Below, piece after piece: positions 1-12,789 of a DNA stretch of 64,000 nt. A program made the translations under genes and the position numbers. Location: NCBI GenBank assembly GCA_000827325.1, contig KN832887.1:496001-560000 (forward strand), read 5' to 3'. Position 1 is the stretch's first letter. Every line of letters starts with the position of its first letter. The stretch comes from Oidiodendron maius Zn (Eukaryota; Ascomycota; Leotiomycetes; Myxotrichaceae). The notes under the pieces were generated by a model. That model had not been told where the DNA came from, searched no databases, and saw only the letters and a program-made list of their open reading frames with translations.

Positions 1-282
1 ATTTGGCACCATGTGCATCATTAAAGAGTTGGGCATTCTTCTCTACCCTATGTAACAAATGTGATGAAGATCTAGCGAGGGAATCCAACTGGTCAAATAT
101 TACCGACCCCACCCCGAATGAGTGGGAAGTGCCCCCTCGAGCAGACAGAGTATGCCGAGAAAGTCTTCCATTTCTGGAACCCGTTCAGGACTGCAAGGAA
201 TGCAGTGAAGGGAGCAGAGGAGGACATCCGGCATGCACCGCAAGGGACCCCAACTTCATCCTGCGCAGCCGCTGTCTCGTAG
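1..282 (+). CDS. 3' end of an unidentified gene (5' part outside the window)
   Basis: Two exons can be read: one open from the window edge to 51, then a 71-nt intron (52-122, GTAACA donor, GAATGAG acceptor) and a final exon 123-282 ending in TAG at 280-282. The joined frame gives a soluble-looking C-terminus with the motif VFHFWNPFRTARNAV. I do not recognise the family. The exon join rests on frame continuity only, and the unspliced frame that begins at 3 is less plausible. It converges on the acyltransferase at 337, 54 bp away, so both may belong to one cluster, but that is inference. Confidence 0.4.
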
Positions 283-336
283 TCTAAGATTGCGCTGGAG
301 GAGGTTAGCTACATGCCAGGATTTGAACTTTATAAT

Positions 337-1605
337 CTACAAGAAGCTTGAAATCAGGGGATGAAGTGCACTGGGATCTAGCATCATGTCCTTTCTCTTC
401 ATCGTTCTAACGATCGGATACGCCCAGGTTGGCGTTGACCAACTTAGGAACGCAACGACCCAAAGAAACCCTACTGCTTTGCACCCTTGATTCATCCTGT
501 TTCCAAACAGTATTCTGTGCAGCTCCTGGACGCTATCTTCAAACATGATCCCTAGCGCTTGCGTGCAAAAGAATCGGAGAGCACCGGAATGGGCGCCTGG
601 TACAGCACCGCCCGAATCAGATACGACATGCAATACGCCAGAAACGAAGAATGCGAAGAATACTTTGGCGTATCTTGCTATGATGGTTCCCTGTGGAAGG
701 TGCAGTATAGTGCTTGAGATGAAATCAGCTGGGCCTTTTAAGTTAAGTTGTAAATTCTGGTGCCAGAATTTGCTAGAACAAGTGTCAGCGAATGCTCTAA
801 GAAAATCAAATAAGAAACAGAATCGAATTTTCCCTACTTACCCCCAAAATCCGCGAATTGTGTAAGAAGATTTTAATTGTCCGAACATGGGTCGCCAGAA
901 TTTCAGTTCTCCTGGTTTTAATGAGACGCTGATGACAGCGAAAAGTGAAAAGAGTAGATGAAGGAGGCAGTATTGTGCCATCCAGTACGTGATCGATATT
1001 TGAATCCTTGTGGCGAGTTCCTCACCTGATACATTGGTGATCCTCCAAAGAAATGGTATGTAATTGTCATCAAGCAATGAATGGTTTGCCCGTAGCTGCA
1101 GATCGATAAAGAAGGTGTTGAGATAGTGCAGTCCCACGATAAGACAGGAGTGTCTAAGCAAGAAAGTAGACCAAGCAGGAACATATTCAGGATCCTGCTG
1201 TGAAAAGTATGGGACATTTGCGACTTCTTTGGAGGAGCCGGTACAGCGTATAGAACCGGCTACTTCAGAACCAAACTCCCACCGACTCTGTTTCTTCCTC
1301 TCTGCATCAGGGACCTCAACCGGGCCGAGGTAATCATGCCCAAACGCCCATTTTCTGAATAGTAGTCGGTCAAAAAGCTGGAGTGGAACAGAAAAGATGG
1401 CGGCTGCGAGCATACGACCTGGCCAGCCTGTGGTCTGGACATAGGCGTGGAAATTCGACAGTGCCAGCCACGAAATCGTTAGACAGATGATGAACGCCAC
1501 GTAACGTAATGGGGATTCTCTCTGGGTATAAGCTGCTGTTGCTGTGTTGATCAGATTCCCGACTAAAAAGAGGATCAGAGGGTGGCAGAGTGTTGGATAA
1601 GCCAT
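337..1605 (-). CDS. Membrane-bound O-acyltransferase, wax-synthase-like (MBOAT_2)
   Basis: Two exons, 1605-842 and 772-337, joined over a 69-nt intron (GTAAGT donor, TTCTAG acceptor), give about 399 aa. The protein is strongly hydrophobic with several membrane helices. The splice rebuilds the family segment RGFWGKFWHQNL, and exon 2 carries the buried histidine of MBOAT enzymes in FFVSGVLHVVSD. Fungal members of this group acetylate meroterpenoids and other terpenoids in the ER membrane (AusQ- and TRI7-like genes), so an acetyl-CoA-dependent O-acetyltransferase is the likely role. The substrate cannot be told. The neighbour at the window edge may be a cluster partner, but no backbone synthase is visible here. 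The family call is firm, the substrate class is inference. Confidence 0.8.
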
Positions 1606-1731
1606 TATGAACTATATTAGGTTTTGGTGAGATGTCAAGATTCGAAAGTCGCGAAGTTTCATTTAACTCTGGTGCTCAGCGCGTAACTTACGTAACCCGG
1701 CCCTTGCGTTTCTGTACTAACGTAGTTGATC
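1606..1731. other. Upstream region of the acyltransferase
   Basis: Short gene-free stretch between the acyltransferase start and the left arm of the MITE. It must hold that gene's promoter. I see no clear motif in it. Confidence 0.4.
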
Positions 1732-2142
1732 AGTGAGCGATCCAGATCAGTACGCGATCCAGCTAATTTTACCGCAAAAACCACGATTTTAAAACTGTAA
1801 TAACTTACCTATTTCTTAATATTTTAGTGTAAAATTAAAAATCCTACCTATTTACTTATATACAATTAATATTTGAGCTTAAATTAATTATCTATTGTGT
1901 AGTTATTAGGTTCTATAGGTTAAGGTCAAATTTAAGGCCAAAATTTAGCCAAAATTTAGTATCTCAAAAGTTTACAACTTGATTTCTTCTATATTTACAA
2001 ATATTAATCGCATATATATAAATAGGTGGGAGTTTTAATTTTATATTAAAATATTAAGAAATGGGTAAGTTATTGCAGTTTTAAAATCGTGGGTTTTGCA
2101 GTAAATTTACCTGGATCGCGTACTGATCTGGATCGCTTACCT
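1732..2142. mobile_element. Foldback MITE with arms of about 145 bp
   Basis: Left arm 1732-1875 and right arm 1998-2142 are near-perfect inverted complements, with a TA-rich centre of about 120 bp and no coding capacity. Each arm carries two copies of GCGATCCAG spaced by a few bases near the tip, like subterminal transposase-binding repeats. The outer ends read AGTGAGCGATCC and GGATCGCTTACCT. I could not define a convincing target duplication, so the superfamily is open. Arm differences are mostly transitions. It lies between the acyltransferase promoter and the promoter of the Zn2Cys6 gene. Confidence 0.8.
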
Positions 2143-2722
2143 GTGTTACTGAAATTATGATTTATGAGTATGCGCATCGTGACATCTAAAATTCATTCTT
2201 TATATGGTAATATGAGTACGGTACATTCCAGCGTTCTTTAAGTATCTAACCCTTTATATACGTTCATTTTTTATCCTCGTTCTTTCTCATGGTGAATGGC
2301 GAAATTGGCGAATTGGCGAATGGATAACCTCTCCACCATTCTCCTCCATATCTTTCTATATTGCTTCTGTGCCATGGAGAATTTGTCATTGCGTTGTCTG
2401 AAAAAACCTAGAGCTTTGATTGACTCCAAAGTTGGTTCCTGATGACAAGTACCGTGGGCTAAAGCTTGTGTCACGTGATTCAGGCCATCCCACTATTCCT
2501 GCGCCGAGGCCAGCGCACTCTCCATCAACCTCACTCCACATATCACTTATTCGCGTCTCCGCTTTGGTTACTCCTCTCGTCTGCCTGTCTCTGTTGGTTC
2601 ACAACAGCTAGCTTGATGATTGCATTTGTCTTACTACAAAGCAAGATGCTCCAACTAGCACGCATGTCACTCTTCTAATGGTATTGGACCGACTTTGGGG
2701 AAACTGTTGCCCGCTTTGACGT
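2143..2722. other. Promoter region of the Zn2Cys6 gene
   Basis: About 580 bp without a supported gene. Short open frames at 2271-2678 have no recognisable content. A pyrimidine-rich stretch around 2500-2610 fits a fungal promoter or 5' UTR. Confidence 0.4.
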
Positions 2723-5361
2723 ATGGCCTCTCCCATTTCACGCGCAAGAAAGTCCCGAAATGGTATATTCCTTTTGCTTTACCCCTCGCCACGCACAGTT
2801 TCTTCATTCTCCTCTTTCTGGATCTACCTTCCTAACTCGTTCTTCAGGATGTCTGGTCTGCAAATCTCGCAAAGTACGTTCTTCGGGAACTCTACAGTAT
2901 GAGACTTCCAAGCTTATATCTGCCATAGGTAAAATGTGGAGAAGAACTGAATGGGTGCCATAACTGTGAGCGTATTGGAGTCCGCTGCCCAGGGTATGCG
3001 TCCGAAGGTTCTACACTGGCCAAAGATGTTCGAACAACTGCCATCAACGACATTTTTGAGGCTTCTGGGGTGTCAAAAAGGATGTTTGGTGCTTGTCAGG
3101 AGTGTCACACTTCCAAATACAAGTGTACTAAAGAACGGCCTGCATGCAGGCGATGCTTGAAGAGACAGCAGCATTGCACTTATGATGCCCACCCACGGAG
3201 GAGAGGCCACCACCGTGAGGAGGCTAGCCCAGTAACTAATACTCCTCTCGAGAGCTCTCTCTCTGATAAAGAGCAAGGGAGTCATGAATGGTAAGTACTT
3301 ATCTTTAGAGTGACAATGATATGAAGCGTTTAGAATAAGCCTAACGTAGACAATTTTCAATACAGGCTCCAGTCGCCAGACTTGCCACAAGACTCTTCAA
3401 AATTGAAACTGCTAGCTCATGCGTACTTCGACCACATTCATCCACTCCGAACATTAGCATTTATTCACCGTCCAACATTTATGCATTCTCTTGATCGTGG
3501 CGAAGTAATAACAGATTATGGAGCCCCACTTGTACATGCTATGTTTGCCCTAGCATCACGGTTTGTGCTCCGACTCTGCAAGAACTTTTAAATAGGTTTA
3601 TGCATTACTAACCTTTGCCATAATCAGAAGATTTCAACATTCCCTTAAGGATATTAAAGGTCCCGTTGGAGAATTATGGGCCAGGAAGGCAACTGAACTC
3701 GCATTTCGTCATCTGGGAACCCCTTCTGTACAGATACTAATGGTACACATAAGCCTACGCCAAGGAAATTGCATTCACTGACCAAAGTGATCATAGGCCT
3801 TAGTGCTTCTGTGCGAGTATGAATCACGCTATGGACAAAACAGTACTGTCTTCATGCTTTCAAGTTGCTGCTTCAGAATGGCTCAGCTTCTTCGTTTGGA
3901 CAACGAAGCCGTTGATGAAAGCCTAGAGGACCTGTCGACTAGCGGTAAAGTCACAAACAGGGAAGCCAGACGACGGGTCATGTGGTCTTGTTATATTCTA
4001 GATGTCATTGTGGGCTCAGGCATCGACAGCTTCGTCATGAGTACAAGGTCTCTCCCTAGGATCCAGTTGCCTTGTTCCAGCCAATCGTTCACACTGCAAA
4101 TGGCGTCTGAAACCGGACCTCTCATATCAAATAATAATCCAATGGAGACAACGGAGCAGAATCTTGGATTGGAAGCCGTTTTTGTGCGAGTGATATATCT
4201 ACGGAGTCAAGTGTTAAGGTGAGATGTCTGGATCAGGCGAGAATTGGGAACTAATGGCATGCCAGTATCATACGACGATCAACAATTAATTGCGGCCCTT
4301 GGATCTCTGGATCGGAAGTGCTTCAATTAATTGAAAAGTTAGATGCTATAGAACTTGGCCTCCCAGCTCATCTTCAATTTAACGATCTCAATATTTATAT
4401 CCACAGGGACCAACATCAGCTCGGTGCGTTCTTTGCTTTACACCTCGTGTACCACCAGTGTTACTGCGATCTGTACCGAGTTGTTCTGCCCGGATATCAT
4501 TTTCCGATCTCTGTGTTATTCAATGGAGCTCCAGAAGGCTTTACTCAGAAATATCAGGAGCAATGCCAACAGCATGCTGTGATAATTTCACAAGTGGCGC
4601 AGCAGGGCTCAGAACTAATCGAGGATTCATTTGCCGATCCACTTTGCGGTATTTGTATTTACGAATCGACAAAGGTGCAGGTTATTTATATGACTTGTGT
4701 AGCCCTGGGACAGAGTGAAATTTGGGATTCAACTGCTCAAAATATTAAGACGAACTTGGCTGTCCTGCAAGTCATTGAAACATATTATGCTAAGAGGGGA
4801 TTTTACGTAAGTGAGGCCTCACTTTGGAGTTGTGATATTTTCCTAATATGTGCCAGCTACTCTCACTTTGTCGACTACTTCAAGATTTTGGGTTCTCTGA
4901 GCTAGTTACTTCATGGTATATGCATCCCCATATAAATGAAACTTAGCGAATACCTTATACTAAGTTCAGATAGGCTCCCAATGGAAAGTACAGAGTCGAA
5001 TGAGCTAGTCGAGACCAGTGCTCCTGAATTTAACCATCTTCACTCTCTCGCAACTTATCAGCTATCGTGGAAGGAAATATCTTGGTCAAATGCGTCAAGA
5101 ACCAGAAACCAGAGCGATCAAGCGCAGGCTGACAGTGAATATGCTCAATCCAATCGAACCAGATCTACCGTCACCAGACCAGGGACAGTCAGAATTCCTG
5201 TTGAGGATATAATGAACCGCGATGCGGTAGTCGATACCTCAGTGACGTCGAATTCAGTTGTCATGGAAGAGGCGACAATTGGGCAGTATTTGCAAATGGC
5301 TGAAGACATACAAGATTACTTAACATGGGATCCTACGTTATTTGACTTCAGCGCACCTTAG
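2723..5361 (+). CDS. Transcription factor with two tandem Zn2Cys6 clusters and a fungal TF middle-homology region
   Basis: Nine exons keep one frame and give about 715 aa: 2723-2762, 2848-2873, 2929-3290, 3366-3560, 3628-3742, 3797-4218, 4266-4806, 4857-4915, 4974-5361. After a 13-residue basic head (MASPISRARKSRN) come two complete clusters, each with the spacing CX2CX6CX6CX2CX6C: the first runs from CLVCKSRKVKC to CERIGVRC (assembled across two introns), the second from CQECHTSKYKC to CLKRQQHC. The fungal-specific TF domain follows (segments HAYFDHIHPLRTLAFIHRPT, RRRVMWSCYILDV, LCRLLQDFGFSE). The tail is acidic and Ser/Thr-rich, a possible activation region. Such proteins bind DNA in the nucleus. 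Single-cluster proteins are the rule in this family, so the duplication is unusual. It converges on the sulfatase 70 bp away and may control the sulfatase/transporter pair. That link is inference. Confidence 0.85.
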
Positions 5362-5431
5362 AATATCAGCTATGAAAGTCTAGCATTTGTGGTTAATACT
5401 ACGACTACAATGCTTATACAGTCAAAATGGA

Positions 5432-7793
<2,362 letters not shown>

Positions 7794-9788
7794 ATGGTTG
7801 CTGCCGCGAAGAATCAGTTGCCTCTAGGCCAGCGCCTGAAGCTGTTTACACCATTAATGGCATTTCTGGCCATGTATGAAAAGGTCTAATACATCCCTCA
7901 ATGGCGCAGCTAAACTAAAGTAGATATCTCTCTCTTGCCGCTTTGAATTTTGGATATGATGTCGGTATGCCGCCGTATATTCTGCCGGGTCCTCACGCAT
8001 GATGATGCTGAGTGTATACCAGGTACCTTTGGAGGAGTACAGGCCATGCCTTATTTCATCCAGAAATTCGGAAGCTACAACTCTTCAACTAAGAAATATG
8101 CGCTTCCTGCGTACATGACATCGTTGCTTAATTCGTTTCCTTTCTTTGGAAAATTAATCGTGAGTGGACTTATATTTTCCCCCGTAGTATTTGACAAAAA
8201 ATCTAATAGTATATCAGGGAGCACTAGCCTGTGGGCCAATATCTGAGAGATGGGGAAGAAAATCTGCTGTAGGAATTCTTGCATGTATATCTCTCGTGTA
8301 AGTTCATTTCTCATGCCAAATGCGCAATTCTAACATATGTTAGAGGAGTCACCCTCCAGACATCTGCAACGACCCCCGAGCAATTTTTGATCGGTCGAGT
8401 AATTAATTTCGCAATGACTGGCTTCTGTATAGTCGTAACGCCGATTTACCAGGCCGAATGCGCACCTGCAGAGCTCCGTGGCCTTATTTCAGCTACTCTA
8501 CAATTTCAAATTGGCTTTGGGCAGCTGATTGCTTCGTTGGTAAACTTTGGGACGCAAAAAATTGTCGGGGATTCCTCTTGGAGAATTCCGATCGGTATAA
8601 ATCAAGCAACTTTAACCATGGCTTGAGAAAGTTCTAATGTCTGCTTAGGTCTTCAATTTATAGTTCCTGTGTTTATTTTGCTGTTATTACCAATTATGCC
8701 AGAATCTCCCAGATGGTAGGCTTTATCCAATATAAAAAGTTGCAGTCAATGTTGCCGATTCTAATGGTTTCAATAGGCTCATATCAAAGGGACGTCACGA
8801 AGCTGCAACCAACTCTCTCCAAAAGCTTCGAGGCAAGAATGCGTCCCAAGAACAGATACAATGGGAAATTGAGGCGCTGTCTAACCATAAGAGCAACGAA
8901 GATAAAGGGAGCTGGAGAGAGGTCTTTGATCGGGAGAACTGGGTGAGTTAGTTAAAGAATTTATTCATCCGCTCTCTGTTCTGACCGTTCCTTTAGAAAC
9001 GAACTATCATTGCAATTCTGGCCATGTTCTTCCAACAAATTACCGGCCAAGCATTCACCAGCCAGTATAGTGTCGTTTTTTACAAACAGCAGGGCTTCAC
9101 AAACGCCTTCCTCCTGGGCGTTGTCAATAATATCGTCTCTCTCTTCTGTACTCTGAGTACATCCCTCGTAGTCGATCGGTATGGCCGGCGCCCAATCCTG
9201 CTTGCTGGTGGATCTCTGATGGCTGCTTTTCTGTTCATTCTCGGCGGTGTTGGAGTGAATCCGCATCCCAACCAAAGAGAGAAGAACACCATGGTTGCCT
9301 CCGTTGTCTTATATGGAGGAGCATATGCTATATCTTGGGCGCCCATGTAAGTGATGTTTATTTTCCTCTTTCTATATGACTGAGCAGAGAAACCGCTAAT
9401 AATCTATAGTTCTTATATTATCCTTGGAGAGGTTTCCACTGTTCGACTCAAAGAGAAGACCAACGATTTGGCAGTCTCAATTTCTGTCCTCACTACCTTT
9501 GTCGTTTCCTTTACTGTCCCGTATCTACTAAACGCACCATACGCCAATCTTGGTGCAAAGGTAGGGTTTATTTACGGATCGCTCACAGCAGTATCCGTTA
9601 TTGTGTCTTACTTTATGATCCCCGAGATGAAAGGAAGGAGTTTGGAGGAAGTTGATCAGCTATTTGCTTCGGGAGTATCGTTACGAAGATTTGGAAGCTT
9701 CGAGACTACGAGAGCGGAAGACATCGGAAGAGAAGATAAGGTCGCTGTGGCGACTGAAGTAGAAGTCGCCAGGGCAGGAACTGACTGA
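7794..9788 (+). CDS. MFS sugar porter (hexose/disaccharide transporter family)
   Basis: Nine exons (7794-7873, 7924-7964, 8023-8159, 8218-8297, 8344-8594, 8649-8715, 8777-8942, 8997-9346, 9410-9788) sum in frame to about 516 aa, a normal length for this 12-helix family. Diagnostic segments are FGYDVGTFGGVQAM in helix 1, ERWGRK in loop 2-3, AELRG, PESPRW before the central loop, QQITGQAF in helix 7, DRYGRRP in loop 8-9 and PEMKGRSLEEVDQLF after helix 12. It acts in the plasma membrane as a proton-coupled sugar transporter. Its divergence from a sulfatase suggests uptake of a sulfated or aryl-linked sugar, which is inference. The exon 1 donor GTATGA was chosen because it restores the helix-1 reading frame. 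Confidence 0.9.
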
Positions 9789-10348
9789 GAGCGACCTGAT
9801 ATTTGAAGCTGGGATTAATTCCTGAGTGTTGCACCTCCTTTATCCGGTAGTAAGGACTTATTCTAGTACATATGGCCAAGCACCGTGCATTTGAAATTAA
9901 TACCCTGTGGTGGGTATTGAAATTGTAACAAAAGTTCCTGGTGGGTTGGTTTGGTCGCCAAGTCAGAGAGTAATGCGTGAAATTTAGCAACAGTTATCAA
10001 TGATTTAAGTGGACTTTAGTGATTACATTTTATTAATTACTATGCTCATATAAAGATTCGTGCGACCCTAACAGTCAATGCTCCCTAATCTTACACTTTA
10101 ACTTCCTTGGCCCCGTTCTCTTTTTTCTTCAACATTACATTTATGTCAATGTGTCGCCTCCGAGTCGATCTCGAGCACGAGTATATTGGTGACATATGCA
10201 GAACATAGTCTCGCAACTGTCATAATGGCGTTAATGCTGCTTCAAGAGATAGCAGCTGTGTAGTTATGTCCACGATCGTTTCGGTTTCCAGCACGGGATC
10301 AATACTACTAACATTTTCCTCCCGCAGTGAGCAAACCACATGGGTGAT
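9789..10348. other. Gene-free stretch between convergent genes
   Basis: 560 bp of 3' flanks of the sugar porter and the first patatin gene. Nothing beyond AT-rich, terminator-like sequence was seen. Confidence 0.5.
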
Positions 10349-11911
10349 CTACTTGAGAGGACTAGAATCCCTGCTAGTACCAGCGCTCGTTCCTTCCGTT
10401 GAAGAGTTTCGAGAAGGAGTGTTGCCTGCGCTGCCATCGGAGCGATCAGTTGACAATCCCGAGCTAGGTTGAGTCTCCGGGCTCTGCGGAGAGGGTTCCG
10501 TAGGTTGACATGGCGACGTTTGCAGAGACAATGGCGGTGATTGATATATTGGGGTTTGAGGTCGTCCTGTACTAGCTCCAGGGACCGTCAATTGATTAGT
10601 TGCCGCACGACGTCCCCTAGGAGAAATTTTCTCGAGATAATCGCTCGCAATTTCATTCGCAAGCCGGCGCAGCTCCATTTCTATCCTTGGCCTCTCCAAG
10701 TACTTCATGGTCAGAGACTCAATCTCACCAAGCTTTTTGTATTTGTCCAATTTTATGAAGCAGACCCCATTGTCAGCGCTAAACCTCTTATACTTGACGT
10801 TGAATTTCCCGCCGTCTGCAACATGGGCCAGCGTCCTCATGGCTTGTGCCACTCTCTCAGAGTTGGTAGCCATCTTCGTGAGATTTCTCTTCAAGAAGAG
10901 AAGCATGCGGAGAGTTCCGGGCACGAGAAAAGCGAAGTTCCACTGGTTGCGAAGCACCTCAAGATCCTTCGGCTCAGTACCAGTGCCAAGGTTGACAAAC
11001 CTAACCTCTGAGAAGTCAAGGTTGCCGTGCCGTGCGCCGCCAACGGCAGCCTCCGTTGCCACAGAAGACCTCCGTGACTCTTCAGCGCGGCTTAACTCCG
11101 TATAGTGATCGAAGATCTTGTGAGATGGATTATTGAACTCCATCCCTCCGTCTGCAAAGTAGCGACTGTTGATATTCTGAACTGGGAAGTAAGTTGGTGC
11201 GGCCGAAGTAGCTCGCCCTGCTTCACAAACAAGGCAGTGAATTTGGTCAGGGCACGGAAGGCTGCAGATGGGAACTGCCTCGGATTTGAAGTCGGAGTAT
11301 CTCGACTTGTCCCGATGTTCTCGACAAATGAGTGCACTGGATGAATGTCAATTCCTCTGTTTTGATCGAATCTGGGACACATCGTCTCACCAAGCAATTC
11401 TGTCACGGCCATCTGCAACCATTGGCAGGTCTACGCAAGAGCGATGTTTCTTTATAAGTCCTCGTATGCATTCCCTCATGCGTGATCCCGAATACCTTGC
11501 CGGGGCAAGGCCTCCAGTGACTCTTGCTCTCAGGTGTTTTCTGCCGAATATAGTTACGGACAGCCGGTGATATGCCTCGATACACTGCTCCACTGTCATG
11601 CCTAATTTGCCAAGCATGACAGCAATTAATCCGCCTGTGCTTGTGCCTGCGACAAGGTCGAATATATCATGCGGCTCAACATCTTGGTACTCAGATGTGT
11701 CGGATTCTGTGTGCCGTTGGGCTTGGATGCTTTCATTGATATATTTCATTAAGACTTGCAGAATTAGGAGAGTTGAAAGACCACGAACACCGCCTCCGTC
11801 TATAGTCGGTGTTAGTTGATTTTTTTTTTTTGCAGCGTGGGCCTTGGCCTGAGATTTACCAAGAGTGAGCACATTGATGCGCTTTGAACTCGCAGGGTCC
11901 AGGGTATTCAT
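10349..11911 (-). CDS. Patatin-like phospholipase, catalytic residues present
   Basis: Exons 11911-11860, 11799-11391 and 11336-10349 join in frame to about 482 aa. The first join restores the oxyanion-hole motif LDGGGVRG, which confirms the splice. The nucleophile elbow GTSTGG follows at about residue 80, and the catalytic aspartate lies in FADGGMEFNNP. The Ser-Asp dyad is therefore complete, and hydrolysis of membrane phospholipids or other acyl esters is expected. The C-terminal 90 residues are Pro/Ser/Thr-rich (PPLSLQTSPCQP) and probably disordered. It is divergent from the pseudo-patatin gene at 12790, with 878 bp between starts. No signal peptide. Fungal patatins of this kind occur as metabolic lipases and as effector domains of immune-type receptors. 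This one has no nucleotide-binding domain. Confidence 0.88.
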
Positions 11912-12789
11912 TGTTATGATTATCGAGTTGTTGATTTTTATGATGCTGCTTTAATTTACTTCAAAATGCAACGTGATGACTGTATTCGAACTTCGAAACA
12001 TATATTTCTTAAGCACATATATATGACCTTGCCTGCGGCGTAGTCCCGCCCCTCGATCTCGTTGATCTGCGCTGACAGAGCCCCAATGCATAGGGGCGGG
12101 AAGACCCCGCAGCCGCTTCCCTCCCGCAAAGGGACACCGGCGTTCATCCAGTGACATCCAGAGAAATCCAGAGCCTCGCCGGGAGACTCCCCTGCCAATC
12201 GGTTACAGCTGAGGTATCGCATTCTGCTACGCAGCGTCTAATGAAGCAATGCTTTTTCCAGCCATCGACTTATTCTGGGAAGAAGGCTTTACTTAACGGG
12301 CAATGAAGGTTGTGTGGGACCAATATACGCACCCTCTAGCACATTCAGCTGATCGTGGATCATATCGCAATTGGCCCACTTCCGTGCTGGTGTTGTCATG
12401 AGATTCGTCGAGTGCGGCTGAGCCAGCCACATTAGGTCCAGGCATAATGACCACAAGGCCGTGTCAAATAGGACCTGATCATGATTGACCCGCTTCGCGC
12501 CCGGCCCCTTGGGCGCGGGACGTCGAGGCTTGCTCTGACACTGGATCTGCTGTTCGCAGAACCTGATCTGGCCAGGCTCTCGAGTCTTTGGTTGCGCAGA
12601 TCACACGTATCCTGGTTTGCCTTCAGGTCTGCCTTGAGCTCTGAAGTATCAGCTTTAATTGTCTGCTTCCATTCCCATTAGTCCAATCTCGTGGTGAACA
12701 TTTGAAAATAATTATCAGCAATTTTGAAGGGCTTCCTCTTCGGTCTTTTAAATATAAGGCCTGCGCTCGAAAAAGAGAGGTCCTTCAAG
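11912..12789. promoter_or_regulatory. Divergent intergenic region between active and degenerate patatin genes
   Basis: 878 bp. It contains GC-rich inverted stretches around 12050-12190 (CGCCCC and GGGGCGGG repeats) and short open frames without recognisable content. It probably carries both promoters. Confidence 0.45.

Noticed and set aside
337-633. Separate minus-strand gene of 98 codons
   Set aside because: It is exon 2 of the acyltransferase; the open frame extends to 772 and joins exon 1 in phase.
10541-11105. Plus-strand frames of 132-156 codons
   Set aside because: Antisense to the first patatin gene, whose motifs and splice sites are clear.
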